The notes under the pieces: model-generated
Database searches by the model: none
What the model saw: only the letters and a program-made list of their open reading frames with translations
Told to the model about the DNA's origin: nothing
Shown here: positions 41,261 through 50,641 of the stretch, in pieces
How the letters are laid out: the number at the start of each line of letters is the position of its first letter
Position numbering within the stretch: position 1 is the stretch's first letter
Translations under genes and position numbers: made by a program
Assembly (NCBI GenBank): GCA_905201915.1
Contig: CAJKQE010000007.1
Coordinates: 1-51,387 of the forward strand
Length of the DNA stretch: 51,387 nucleotides
Source: an uncultured Lachnospiraceae bacterium
GTDB lineage: Bacteria > Bacillota > Clostridia > Lachnospirales > Lachnospiraceae
Reading direction: 5' to 3'

Positions 41261-42469
41261 TTATTGTATCTGATTTTCCAATTCTCTGCAAGCATATCTC
41301 CACACTTCCATATCGTCACTGTCTTCTTGCAGATGATAATCAATTTTCTCAAAGCCCAGTTTCTTTGCTAAATTCAAAGAAGGCGTATTTCCTTCTTTTA
41401 TTCGACAATATAAATACACAGCGCCTCTTTCATAAGCTACTTTTAAAATTGCCTTGCAGGCTTCATAAGCAAAACCTTGTCCCCTGAAATTTTCATCGAT
41501 AATATAGCCCAATTCTACCACACTTTTATTATGATTCCAGAATTTTGGTTCTACACCTGCACGTCCTATAATTTCACCTGTATCTTTTTTTATGATACAC
41601 CAATATCCCATATCACACATCTCGTACATATAAGTGCGATATGCTTCAAAATCTTCCAGTTCCTCTGACAACGGCTTTGCCACACCTTCACAGGCATCTC
41701 TTGAAGTTTCCTGTGCACAGATTTCCATCAAATGGGGAATATCCTCTTTTTTCATTTCCCGAATAAAAAGTCTGGGAGTTTCACAAACCAATGCAGGAAT
41801 ATGATGGCTATGACAATAAATTTTTTCCACAAAATTTTTATCTATTTCCTCAAAACCCTCTACAATCACAGCTGCCAAACCCAAATCCTGCTTTCCCGAA
41901 TCCGGATTATAAAAAGCCATACATGTCATATCGGCTGCTTTTGCAGCCTTGCATCCATTTTGAGAGTCTTCCACCACAAGACATTCCTTTGGTGCGATTT
42001 CCATAAGCTCCGCTGTTTTCATAAATACATCAGGAGCCGGCTTGGGATTTTTTACAGTTTCACCGCTTACAAGATGCTTAAAATATTTCCGAATTTCCCA
42101 GTATTCTGTTACTTTTTCAATATATTCCAACGGCGAAGAGGAAGCCACTGCCATATCATAACCAGCCTCAAAAAGTCTATGCAGAAATTCCTTTACATGA
42201 GGAATTAAAGGAGGATATCCTTGCTTTTTAATCATTTCCTCTTTTATTTCCTTCATTTCTTTTATGAGGCTCTCATCATTTCGAGAAATTCCATAATTTT
42301 CATGAAGCAAATTCATCAAAAAATCTATTGTAGAACCGATACAAGGCTTGTAAATTTCATATTCTATATGAATTCCCCGCCTTTTTAACGTTTCTTCCCA
42401 AACTCGAAAGTGAAATGGCTCGCTATTAATCAAAACCCCGTCCATATCAAATATAATTCCTTTTAACAT
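41261..42469 (-). CDS. Fused HAD phosphatase and GNAT acetyltransferase
   Basis: 402 residues in two full enzyme domains. Residues 1-215 are a HAD subfamily IA phosphatase/phosphoglucomutase-like domain: DMDGVL (8-13, Asp8 and Asp10), SSS (110-112), Lys143 in NPKPAPD, and VVEDSQNG (165-172). Residues 228-395 are a RimJ/RimL-type GNAT domain: ETPRLFIREM, the acetyl-CoA loop FRGQGFAYEA (328-337), and NTPSLNLAKKLGFE. Both active sites look complete and no frameshift is seen. The two reactions may act on one small molecule. It lies between engB and ecfA1. Confidence 0.92.
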   Translation of the reverse strand: MLKGIIFDMDGVLINSEPFHFRVWEETLKRRGIHIEYEIYKPCIGSTIDFLMNLLHENYGISRNDESLIKEMKEIKEEMIKKQGYPPLIPHVKEFLHRLFEAGYDMAVASSSPLEYIEKVTEYWEIRKYFKHLVSGETVKNPKPAPDVFMKTAELMEIAPKECLVVEDSQNGCKAAKAADMTCMAFYNPDSGKQDLGLAAVIVEGFEEIDKNFVEKIYCHSHHIPALVCETPRLFIREMKKEDIPHLMEICAQETSRDACEGVAKPLSEELEDFEAYRTYMYEMCDMGYWCIIKKDTGEIIGRAGVEPKFWNHNKSVVELGYIIDENFRGQGFAYEACKAILKVAYERGAVYLYCRIKEGNTPSLNLAKKLGFEKIDYHLQEDSDDMEVWRYACRELENQIQ

Positions 42470-42490
42470 ACTATCCCTCTCGCCTGTGCT

Positions 42491-43096
42491 CTATGCTTCC
42501 GGCTGAACATCTCCAAATAAAAGCTCCTCGGCAAGAGCCCATATTTCTTCTCTGCCCTGCTTTGTCTGTGCAGAAAATGGTATAATTTGAGCTCCTTTAG
42601 GCAATTCCAGTCCTTCTTTAATAATTTTTAACTGTTTTTGAATTTGACTTCTCTTCAGTTTATCTGATTTTGTAGCAATAATAATCGGTTGGTATCCGTT
42701 ATATACAATCCAATCATACATCGTCTTATCATTTTCTGATGGTTTATGACGAATATCAATCAACAAAAAAACTGCCTTTAACTGCTTTGATTTATGAAGA
42801 TATCTCTCAATCAGCTTTCCCCATTGCTCTTTTACTGACTGAGATACTTTTGCATAACCGTATCCCGGTAAATCTACAAGATACATTTCGTGATTGACAT
42901 TATAAAAATTAATCGTCTGAGTTTTTCCCGGAGATGCACTGGTACGTGCCAGTGATTTTCTGTTCATCAGTGCATTAATCAGGGATGATTTTCCAACATT
43001 GGATTTTCCCGCAAATGCGATTTCAGGAACCTCATTTTCAGGAAGAGTGCTGGTAATACCACAGACAATATCCAGTGCTACATGTTTAATGACCAT
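42491..43096 (-). CDS. engB: Ribosome biogenesis GTPase YsxC/EngB
   Basis: A 201-residue GTPase needed for assembly of the 50S subunit. The G1 loop is AGKSNVGKS (29-37); G3 is DLPGYG; G4 is TKSD; G5 includes FSAQ. The length is normal. It lies 15 bases after lon, an order found in many Firmicutes. Confidence 0.97.
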   Translation of the reverse strand: MVIKHVALDIVCGITSTLPENEVPEIAFAGKSNVGKSSLINALMNRKSLARTSASPGKTQTINFYNVNHEMYLVDLPGYGYAKVSQSVKEQWGKLIERYLHKSKQLKAVFLLIDIRHKPSENDKTMYDWIVYNGYQPIIIATKSDKLKRSQIQKQLKIIKEGLELPKGAQIIPFSAQTKQGREEIWALAEELLFGDVQPEA

Positions 43097-43111
43097 GTGT
43101 TTTCCTCCATT

Positions 43112-45433
43112 TTACTTTTTTTCTACTAAAGCCTGTTTTAAGACTTCTTCCATTGTTTTTACAGGTACGATTTCAAGATCTTCTATAATTTCTTTTTCCA
43201 TTTCCTCAACGTCTGCCTGATTTTCAAAAGGAATTAATACCTTTTCAATTCCTGCACTTTTAGCAGCCAGCAGTTTTTCTTTTAATCCTCCAATTGGAAG
43301 AACTCTGCCTCGCAAAGTAATTTCTCCTGTCATAGCTACATCTGCTTTTACGGGAACTTCTGTTATAGCAGAAAGCATTGCTGTTGCCATAGTAATACCT
43401 GCTGATGGGCCATCCTTTGGTACAGCACCTTCAGGAATATGGATATGTATATCATGCTCTTTAAAAAAGTCTGCACCAATATGATATTTTGGTGCAACAG
43501 AACGGATATAACTAATTCCTGTCTGTGCAGATTCCTTCATGACATCACCCAACTGTCCGGTTAAAAGAAAATCGCCTTTACCCGGCATAAGATTTACTTC
43601 AATCTGCAGGGTATCTCCACCTACGCTTGTCCACGCCAGACCTCTTACAATACCAATTTCGTCTGTTTCATTCTTTTTCTGATAAGTATAACGTGCTCTA
43701 CCTAAAAATTCTTCCAGATTTTCTTTATTTACTGTAACAGTCTCTTCTTTATCTTCCAAAATTTTACGGGCTGTCTTTCTGCAAATTTCTCCGATTTTTC
43801 TTTCCAAACTTCGCACACCGGCTTCTTTTGTATAACCGGTAATAATCTCATGAAGAGCATCTTCCTCAATACAGAGCTGTTCTTTTTTTAATCCATGTTT
43901 TTTCACCTGCTTCGGAATTAAATGCTCCATTGCAATATGTGATTTCTCATTCTCTGTATAACTGCTTACTTCAATAATTTCCATACGATCTAACAGCGGT
44001 CTTGGAATGGTCTGTAAATCATTTGCAGTTGCAATAAACAGTACCTCCGATAAATCCAGCGGAATTTCTACATAATGGTCTCTGAATTTTTTATTCTGTT
44101 CTGAATCTAAAACTTCCAATAAAGCAGAAGAAGTATCTCCTTTATAGTCACTGCTTACCTTATCAATTTCATCCAAAAGTACCAGTGGATTTTTCACCCC
44201 TGCCTGAATTAAACCATTTGCAATGCGTCCGGGCATTGCTCCAATATAAGTTCTTCTATGCCCTCTGATTTCTGCTTCATCTCTGACACCACCTAAAGAA
44301 ATACGAACATACTCTTTATCCAAAGCTCGTGCCACAGAACGGGCAATAGAAGTTTTTCCGGTTCCCGGAGGTCCCGCCAGACAAAGAATAGGGCTTTCTC
44401 CCTTTTTCGTCAATGTCCGCACAGCCAGGAACTCCATAATTCTTTCTTTTACTTTTTCTAACCCGTAATGGTCTTCTTCTAAGATTTTATTTGCTTTTTT
44501 CAGATTTTTGTTATCTCTTGAAGTTTTATCCCAAGGAAGTGACAGCAACGTTTCAATATAGCTTCGTGCTACACCTGCTTCCGCCTGAATACCTGCCGCA
44601 TTTTTAAAACGTTGAATTTCTTTATAAATCTTTTCTTTGACTTCCTTAGGAGCTTTTAATTTATCTGTCTGTTCTTTAAAGCGGTCTGCCTCAGAAACTG
44701 TGTCCTGCTCTCCTAATTCTTCTCGGATAACTTTCATTTGTTCACGCAAAATATATTCACGCTGATTTTTATCCACACGTTCTTTTACTTTATTACTTAA
44801 ATCTATACGGATTTGCATAATTTCAATTTCGTTACTTAAAATCATGCCCAACGTTTCATATCTGTCTTCCAGAGAAACAGCTTCTAAAATCTTTTGTTTA
44901 TCTTCATATTTCATTGGCAGGTTTACTGCAATCTGATCAATAACCTTTTCGATTTCTTCAATCTCGAGAATTTGTCCTGCCAAATCTTTGCTCATCTTTG
45001 TGTTTTCATTACAGTAACGTACAAACAGTTCTTTTATACCTCTGAGCATGGCTTCTTTGATATTTTCATCCAGAGAAACTTCTTCCTCTTCAAAAAGTGC
45101 CACCTCTGCTTCCAAATACACATCTTCACTTTCAAAACGCACAAGTTCTGCTCTTTGTTTTCCTTCTACCAGCACTTGAACCATGTTTTTCCTGTTTTTC
45201 ACTAACTGTTTAATTTCCCCGATTGTACCTACTGTATATAAATCTTCCTGTGAAGGTTCTTCCGTCTGTGGATCTCTTTGTGTAATCAGGAAAACTTTCT
45301 GTTCCTGAACCATAGCCTTTTCTATAGCTTTTATGGACTTTTCCCTACTTACATCAAAATGAACAATCATATCAGGAAGAATGGTTGTACCTCTAAGGGC
45401 GATTGCTGGCAAATGCTGTATCATGTCACTCAT
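43112..45433 (-). CDS. lon: ATP-dependent protease Lon
   Basis: 773 residues. The N-terminal substrate domain (about 1-200) starts LPAIALRGTTILPDM. The AAA+ domain has Walker A GPPGTGKTS and Walker B VLLDEIDK. The C-terminal protease has the Ser-Lys dyad: Ser in KDGPSAG and Lys in GGLKEKLLAAKSAG. It degrades damaged and some regulatory proteins in the cytoplasm. A strong AAGGAGG site precedes the ATG. It follows clpX by 32 bases. Confidence 0.98.
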   Translation of the reverse strand: MSDMIQHLPAIALRGTTILPDMIVHFDVSREKSIKAIEKAMVQEQKVFLITQRDPQTEEPSQEDLYTVGTIGEIKQLVKNRKNMVQVLVEGKQRAELVRFESEDVYLEAEVALFEEEEVSLDENIKEAMLRGIKELFVRYCNENTKMSKDLAGQILEIEEIEKVIDQIAVNLPMKYEDKQKILEAVSLEDRYETLGMILSNEIEIMQIRIDLSNKVKERVDKNQREYILREQMKVIREELGEQDTVSEADRFKEQTDKLKAPKEVKEKIYKEIQRFKNAAGIQAEAGVARSYIETLLSLPWDKTSRDNKNLKKANKILEEDHYGLEKVKERIMEFLAVRTLTKKGESPILCLAGPPGTGKTSIARSVARALDKEYVRISLGGVRDEAEIRGHRRTYIGAMPGRIANGLIQAGVKNPLVLLDEIDKVSSDYKGDTSSALLEVLDSEQNKKFRDHYVEIPLDLSEVLFIATANDLQTIPRPLLDRMEIIEVSSYTENEKSHIAMEHLIPKQVKKHGLKKEQLCIEEDALHEIITGYTKEAGVRSLERKIGEICRKTARKILEDKEETVTVNKENLEEFLGRARYTYQKKNETDEIGIVRGLAWTSVGGDTLQIEVNLMPGKGDFLLTGQLGDVMKESAQTGISYIRSVAPKYHIGADFFKEHDIHIHIPEGAVPKDGPSAGITMATAMLSAITEVPVKADVAMTGEITLRGRVLPIGGLKEKLLAAKSAGIEKVLIPFENQADVEEMEKEIIEDLEIVPVKTMEEVLKQALVEKK

Positions 45434-45465
45434 TCTCGCTCCTCCTTCATACTGTAACCGGTCCT

Positions 45466-46776
45466 TTACGCAATTTCCGGTGTTTCTTTCTTTTTGTGAT
45501 TATTTTTAGTCCCTTTACTTCTTCTTGAAGATACCGGCAATTCTCTGCGTTCTACTAAAGCTTCTCCTGTTCCATCCACCACATCTTTGGTAATAGTACA
45601 GCTGACAATGCTGTCATCAGAAGGTGCTGTATACATTAAATCCATCATAGAATTTTCCATAATTGCCCGCAAACCTCTGGCTCCAGTCTTTCTTTCCATG
45701 GATTTATCTGCAATAGCTTCTAACGCTTCCCCTTCAAACTCCAAGTCAATGCCATCAAGATTAAACAAAGTCTGATACTGACGTACAAGAGAATTTTTTG
45801 GTTCTGTAAGAATTTTTACCAGAGCATCTTTATCAAGGGCATTTAAGGAAACTACAACAGGAACACGACCTACAAACTCAGGAATTAAGCCAAATTTCAC
45901 AAGATCCTGCGGCATTACTTCTTTTAAAAGCTCACCTACATTCTTTTCTTCTTTTGTCTGCACCTGAGCATTAAATCCAATGGCTTTTGTATCTTTTCTG
46001 GTCTCGATAATTTTATCCAAACCTTCAAAAGCACCGCCACAGATAAATAGAATGTTGGTAGTATCAATCTGAATAAATTCCTGCTGTGGATGCTTTCTGC
46101 CTCCTTGAGGCGGCACACTGGCAACGGTTCCTTCCACAATTTTTAACAATGCCTGCTGAACACCTTCGCCTGAAACGTCTCTGGTAATAGATGCATTCTC
46201 TGATTTTCTTGTAATCTTGTCAATTTCATCAATATAAATAATTCCGTACTGTGCTCGCTCAATATCATAATCTGCTGCCTGAATAATTTTCAGTAAAATA
46301 TTTTCAACATCTTCACCTACATATCCTGCCTCTGTCAGTGTTGTTGCATCCGCAATAGCAAAGGGAACATTTAACAGCCTTGCAAGTGTCTGCGCAAGAA
46401 GAGTTTTTCCTGAACCGGTTGGACCTAACATTAAAATATTACTTTTTTGCAATTCTACATCTGTATTTCCTCCGGAAAGGACCCTTTTGTAGTGATTGTA
46501 TACTGCAACAGATAACACTTTCTTTGCTTCATCCTGTCCGATTACATACTCATCTAAAATTTCTTTAATTTCCTGAGGTTTTAATAAGTTAATTTCTCCT
46601 GCCAGAGCTTCATCGTATGGTTGTTTCAATTCTTCGTTTATGATTTCTGAGCAAAGCCCAATACATTCGTCACAGATAAATGTATCATCAGGTCCTGCAA
46701 TCAGCTTTCTTACCTGGTCGTCTGTTTTTCCACAAAAGGAACACCGAATTCTTGTATCATTCCCTTTATTTGCCAT
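45466..46776 (-). CDS. clpX: ClpX, ATP-binding subunit of ClpXP
   Basis: 436 residues from ATG 46776 (AAAGGAAAG upstream); the frame is open to 46836 but that adds a non-family leader. A zinc-binding domain uses Cys12, Cys15, Cys35 and Cys38. Walker A is GPTGSGKT (118-125), and the ClpP-docking IGF tripeptide is present in KAIGFNAQ. It unfolds tagged proteins for ClpP. clpP lies upstream with a terminator between. Confidence 0.97.
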   Translation of the reverse strand: MANKGNDTRIRCSFCGKTDDQVRKLIAGPDDTFICDECIGLCSEIINEELKQPYDEALAGEINLLKPQEIKEILDEYVIGQDEAKKVLSVAVYNHYKRVLSGGNTDVELQKSNILMLGPTGSGKTLLAQTLARLLNVPFAIADATTLTEAGYVGEDVENILLKIIQAADYDIERAQYGIIYIDEIDKITRKSENASITRDVSGEGVQQALLKIVEGTVASVPPQGGRKHPQQEFIQIDTTNILFICGGAFEGLDKIIETRKDTKAIGFNAQVQTKEEKNVGELLKEVMPQDLVKFGLIPEFVGRVPVVVSLNALDKDALVKILTEPKNSLVRQYQTLFNLDGIDLEFEGEALEAIADKSMERKTGARGLRAIMENSMMDLMYTAPSDDSIVSCTITKDVVDGTGEALVERRELPVSSRRSKGTKNNHKKKETPEIA

Positions 46777-46819
46777 CTTTTCTTTCCTTTCTGTTTCTAA
46801 TTCCAAATCTTTCTTAAAG

Positions 46820-46855
46820 GTAAAAGACTCCCGCAACTGTATGCAGGAGTCTTAT
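46820..46855 (-). terminator. Terminator between clpP and clpX
   Basis: AAGACTCCTGCA pairs with TGCGGGAGTCTT (one wobble), and TTTT follows on the minus strand. It may separate or attenuate clpX transcription. Confidence 0.75.
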
Positions 46856-46864
46856 CTTCTGTCG

Positions 46865-47446
46865 CTATCTATGCTCGATTACTGAGTCGATTAAACCATA
46901 AGCCATAGCTTCCTGCGCTGTCATATAGTTGTCTCTTTCAGTATCTCTTGCAATGGTTTCCAGAGTCTGACCTGTATTCTGCGCCAGAATTGAATTCAGT
47001 TTATGTCTAGTCTTCAAAATCTGCTGCGCTACAATATCAATCTCTGTTGCCTGTCCCTGTGCACCGCCGGAAGGCTGATGAATCATAATTTCTGCATTTG
47101 GAAGTGCCATTCTCTTTCCTTTTGCACCGCCCGCCAGAAGGAATGCTCCCATACTGGCTGCTAATCCCATACAAATTGTAGATACATCACATTTGATATA
47201 CTGCATAGTATCATAAATTACCATTCCTGCAGTTACAGAGCCACCAGGGCTGTTAATGTATAAATGAATATCCTTTCCAGGATCTTCGGATTCCAGAAAA
47301 AGAAGCTGTGCTGCAATTAAATTTGCAGATACATCTGTTACTTCTTCACCCAGAAAAATAATTCTATCTTTTAATAATCTGGAATAGATGTCGTAGTTTC
47401 TTTCACCGCGGCTTGTCTGTTCAATGACGTATGGTACTAAACTCAT
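46865..47446 (-). CDS. clpP: ClpP, proteolytic subunit
   Basis: A 193-residue serine peptidase that forms a double seven-membered ring. The triad is Ser98 (GLAASMGAF), His123 (MIHQPSGG) and Asp172 (RDTERDNY). The length and the SLVPYVIEQTSRGER start are typical. It partners with ClpX (next gene) and ClpC (12882). It lies 41 bases after tig, so tig-clpP are probably one transcript. Confidence 0.98.
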   Translation of the reverse strand: MSLVPYVIEQTSRGERNYDIYSRLLKDRIIFLGEEVTDVSANLIAAQLLFLESEDPGKDIHLYINSPGGSVTAGMVIYDTMQYIKCDVSTICMGLAASMGAFLLAGGAKGKRMALPNAEIMIHQPSGGAQGQATEIDIVAQQILKTRHKLNSILAQNTGQTLETIARDTERDNYMTAQEAMAYGLIDSVIEHR

Positions 47447-47487
47447 GAAACTCCTCCTATTCTTACCGAATACAGCAATGTTGTTTC

Positions 47488-48798
47488 TTATTCAGCTGTT
47501 TCTTCTTTCTTTTCTACTACTTTTGCTGACTCTGCTACTAAAGTAACTGCTTCCTGAACAGCCATATCTTTCTTAATCTGTTCTTTTTCGTAGTCACCCA
47601 TTACTTCTTTTAATTTTTCAACTTCCATTTTATACATGTCAGCCATTGCTTTTAATTCTTCTTCAAATTTTTCATCAGAAATCTGAATGTTTTCTGTTTC
47701 AGCAATCTTTTCTAATACAAGACGGCTCTGAATTCTCTTTAATGCCTGTGGACGCATCTGTTCCTGAATTTTTGCATTATCAAGACCTGTGAACTGATAG
47801 TACTGATCAATAGATAATCCCTGAGCCTGCATTCTGCGAACGAAATCCTGCATTAACTGCTGAATCTGATTCTGAATCATAGCTTCCGGAATATCCATCT
47901 GTGCATTTTCAATTACAGCATCTACTGCTTTGTCTTCTCTTTCACGTTTAGCAACAGCTTCTTTACGTTCTTTTAATTTCTTTTCTATATCTGCTTTGTA
48001 TTCATCTAAAGTATCGAATTCAGAAACATCTTTTGCAAATTCATCATCTAATTCTGGAAGTTCTTTTACTTTAATTGCTTTTACTGTACATTTGAATACA
48101 GCAGCTTTTCCAGCTAAATCATTTGCATGATAATTTTCTGGGAATGTAACATTTACTTCTTTTTCAACACCGATTTCAGCGCCTACTAACTGTTCTTCAA
48201 ATCCTGGAATGAAGGAGTTAGAACCGATTGTCAGAGGGTAATCTGTTCCTTTTCCGCCTTCAAATGCAACACCATCAACAAATCCTTCGAAGTCTAAAGT
48301 TACCATATCTCCATCAGCTACTGCTCTGTCATCTACATCGATTGTTCTGGAGTTGTTTTCCTGCTCTCTCTTTAATTCAGCAGCAACTTCTTCTTCTGTA
48401 ACATCAGCTGGTGTTACTTCTACTTCAAGACCTTTATATTCACCTAATGTAACCTCTGGTTTTACTGCCACTTCTGCTGTAAAGATGAAAGATTTTCCTT
48501 TTTCAATCTGAACAACATCAATTTCAGGCTGAGAAACAATTTCAAGACCACTTTCGTCTGCTGCCTTTGGATATTCTGCCTGAATTAAAGCGTTTGCTGC
48601 ATCTTCAAAGAAGATACCTGCTCCATACATTTTTTCAATCATAACACGAGGTGCTTTACCTTTACGGAAACCTGGAATTGTGATTTTTCCTCTGCTTCTA
48701 AGGTAAGCATTCTGTACTGCTTTTTCAAATTCTTCTGCAGAAACTTCGATTGTAAGCTTCGCCATGTTTTTTTCTAAGTTTTCTACCTGTACACTCAT
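47488..48798 (-). CDS. tig: Trigger factor (ribosome-bound chaperone)
   Basis: 436 residues from ATG 48798 (AAGGAGG upstream; a GTG at 48831 is less likely). The ribosome-binding domain (about 1-110) contains the signature FRKGKAPR. The FKBP-type isomerase domain (about 150-235) shows GDMVTLDFEGFVDG and FPENYH. The C-terminal arms are helical and charged. It folds new chains and acts with clpP-clpX downstream in the common tig-clpP-clpX order. Confidence 0.97.
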   Translation of the reverse strand: MSVQVENLEKNMAKLTIEVSAEEFEKAVQNAYLRSRGKITIPGFRKGKAPRVMIEKMYGAGIFFEDAANALIQAEYPKAADESGLEIVSQPEIDVVQIEKGKSFIFTAEVAVKPEVTLGEYKGLEVEVTPADVTEEEVAAELKREQENNSRTIDVDDRAVADGDMVTLDFEGFVDGVAFEGGKGTDYPLTIGSNSFIPGFEEQLVGAEIGVEKEVNVTFPENYHANDLAGKAAVFKCTVKAIKVKELPELDDEFAKDVSEFDTLDEYKADIEKKLKERKEAVAKREREDKAVDAVIENAQMDIPEAMIQNQIQQLMQDFVRRMQAQGLSIDQYYQFTGLDNAKIQEQMRPQALKRIQSRLVLEKIAETENIQISDEKFEEELKAMADMYKMEVEKLKEVMGDYEKEQIKKDMAVQEAVTLVAESAKVVEKKEETAE

Positions 48799-48853
48799 TG
48801 TAAATAATTCCTCCTTGAATTCTATATGCACTCTGTTTAATAAAAATAAGATT

Positions 48854-48867
48854 AAACAGCGCTGTTT
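48854..48867. promoter_or_regulatory. Palindrome in the tig leader
   Basis: AAACAGCGCTGTTT is a perfect 14-bp palindrome about 55 bases before the tig ATG. It is neither a CIRCE element nor a CtsR heptad repeat. It could be an operator or a short hairpin in the leader. Confidence 0.35.
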
Positions 48868-48929
48868 TCATACTTACAGTCATTTACACAGTATAACACA
48901 AGGATATTGAAAACGCCAGTATTTTTTCA

Positions 48930-49481
48930 TCAATGCCCATAAATCACTGATTTTTTTATTTCTTCTGCTTTTTCTTTTCCATAAAGCTGGGAAATTAGCT
49001 CCAATGCAAAAGGAATTGCAGTACCAAGACCTCTGCTGGTGGTAATGTTTCCATCTCTTACTACTCGCTCTGTACACACTTCAGCTCCTGCAAGCTTGTC
49101 TTCAAAGCCCGGATAGCAGGTTGCTTTCCTTCCTTTTAAAAGTCCAAGCTCTCCAAAAATCATAGGCGCAGCACAGATTGCAGCTATTTTCTTATCTTTC
49201 GCTGCAAATTCCTTCAAAAGCGCACAAAGTTTCTCATGATTTCTCAAATTTAAAGTTCCCGGCATTCCTCCCGGAAGTACTAATATATCTGCATCGTCAT
49301 AGCATATCTCATCAAAAAGTACATCTGCTTTTAATTCTATATTATGAGCGCCTTTTATTGTAAGACCTTCTCCAACAGACACCATAAAAACTTCTGCCCC
49401 TGCTCTGCGAAGCAAATCCACTACTGTCAATCCTTCAATTTCTTCAAATCCATCTGCTGTAAATACACATATTTTTGCCAT
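48930..49481 (-). CDS. DJ-1/PfpI-family protein
   Basis: 183 residues, close to the YajL/DJ-1 group. The reactive Cys103 is in AAICAAPMIFG, and the paired Glu is near residue 14-15 in DGFEEIE. Members act as glyoxalases, deglycases or redox-sensitive chaperones; which one applies here cannot be told. It is monocistronic and comes just before tig on the same strand. Confidence 0.92.
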   Translation of the reverse strand: MAKICVFTADGFEEIEGLTVVDLLRRAGAEVFMVSVGEGLTIKGAHNIELKADVLFDEICYDDADILVLPGGMPGTLNLRNHEKLCALLKEFAAKDKKIAAICAAPMIFGELGLLKGRKATCYPGFEDKLAGAEVCTERVVRDGNITTSRGLGTAIPFALELISQLYGKEKAEEIKKSVIYGH

Positions 49482-49556
49482 TTTATCCCTCTTTTCTGTT
49501 TTCCATTCATGACGTTAAGTATAGCACAAACTTTCTGTTTTATCTGTAAACTTTTT

Positions 49557-50093
49557 CTAAAATAAAGTCACTGTTTTACACAGCACAAATCGTTCCAGTC
49601 CACCGTATAACTGTGTTCTGGCTTTAATTTCATATCCATTTTCTGTCATATTCAAAAGGCTGAATGTATTTTCAGGATGCACAGAGCACAAACGGTACTG
49701 TATGGCATGATGTTTTTCTTTCATTATCTGTACCAATTCTTCTTCTGCCTTTTCCAGCATCCTTCGCTGTAATTTATTTCCTCGAAAGCTGCTTTTTACT
49801 GCTGCAGTGTCCAAATGAACAATTTTATCGTTCTCTTCTTTTGGAACACCTGCATAATCCCCCATATAATCTTCTTCTCCCGGAATCACTACAATAAAAA
49901 ATCCTGCCAACTCTTTACTTTTTTCCTCTCTTGCCAGAATAATGAAACCTTTTCCTTCCAGTATTTCTTTAATATACCCTTCATCTCCTGCTGCAAACCA
50001 TTCCTTTTTCTCCACTGTCTGCGCTGCTTCTTTCATGACTTCCCAGATTTCATCTTTATCTTCCTGAATGGCTTTTTCAAATATAAATTCCAT
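49557..50093 (-). CDS. GNAT-family N-acetyltransferase
   Basis: 178 residues. The acetyl-CoA binding region is HLDTAAVKSSFRGNKLQRRML (cited in part: SFRGNKLQRRM), with an NTFSLLNMTENGYEI segment typical of the family end. The Arg-Gly-Asn-Lys-Leu-Gln loop departs slightly from the usual Q/R-x-x-G-x-G/A. GAGAGG precedes the ATG. The substrate is unknown. It is divergent from the CYTH gene. Confidence 0.85.
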   Translation of the reverse strand: MEFIFEKAIQEDKDEIWEVMKEAAQTVEKKEWFAAGDEGYIKEILEGKGFIILAREEKSKELAGFFIVVIPGEEDYMGDYAGVPKEENDKIVHLDTAAVKSSFRGNKLQRRMLEKAEEELVQIMKEKHHAIQYRLCSVHPENTFSLLNMTENGYEIKARTQLYGGLERFVLCKTVTLF

Positions 50094-50115
50094 CTTTTTC
50101 CTCTCTTTATTTTAC

Positions 50116-50144
50116 TTGATTTTTATAGAAAAAAATTATATGAT
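50116..50144 (+). promoter_or_regulatory. Promoter of the CYTH gene
   Basis: TTGATT (50116-50121) and TATGAT (50139-50144) are 17 bp apart; the ATG is at 50184 after GGAGG. Confidence 0.5.
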
Positions 50145-50183
50145 ACATTTACTTTTTATTCAACGAAAATACGGAGGTTTCTT

Positions 50184-50627
50184 ATGGAAATAGAAAGAAA
50201 GTATCTTATCCACAAATTGCCGGAAAATCTTGACACTTATCCATATAAAAAAATAGAACAAGCATACTTATGCACCGAGCCTGTTGTGCGTATACGCAAA
50301 CAAGATCAGGAATATTTTTTAACTTATAAAGGAAAAGGACTGCTTGTCCGAGAAGAATATAATCTTCCCCTTACAGAAGCTGCTTATCTACATCTAAAAG
50401 AGAAAGCAGACGGCATTGTTTTATCAAAAACACGCTATCTGCTCCCTCTTTCTGACACACTTACCATTGAACTTGATATTTTTGACGCACCTTATGAAAA
50501 CCTGTGGCTTGCAGAAGTAGAATTTTCCACTCAAGAAGAAGCAGAACACTTCCTTCCTCCACCATGGTTTGGAGAAGATGTCACTTTTTCCACAAAATAT
50601 CAAAACAGTACCCTGTCATTAAAATAA
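50184..50627 (+). CDS. CYTH-domain triphosphate phosphohydrolase-like protein
   Basis: 147 residues from ATG 50184 with GGAGG seven bases upstream. It opens with the CYTH signature ExExK (MEIERKYLI). Other tunnel residues fit: VRIRKQDQEYFLTYKGKG, TRYLLPL, then TIELDIFDAP and LAEVEF. CYTH proteins hydrolyse inorganic triphosphate or bind phosphates; this size suits a simple tripolyphosphatase rather than a cyclase. A link with the polyphosphate kinase 47 kb away is possible but not shown. Confidence 0.9.
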   Translation: MEIERKYLIHKLPENLDTYPYKKIEQAYLCTEPVVRIRKQDQEYFLTYKGKGLLVREEYNLPLTEAAYLHLKEKADGIVLSKTRYLLPLSDTLTIELDIFDAPYENLWLAEVEFSTQEEAEHFLPPPWFGEDVTFSTKYQNSTLSLK

Positions 50628-50641
50628 CGGATGTATACCCT

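Noticed and set aside
41732..42208. Plus-strand frame of 158 residues within the HAD/GNAT gene
   Set aside because: It is antisense to a well-supported gene, with a Phe/His/Cys-rich composition typical of such shadows.
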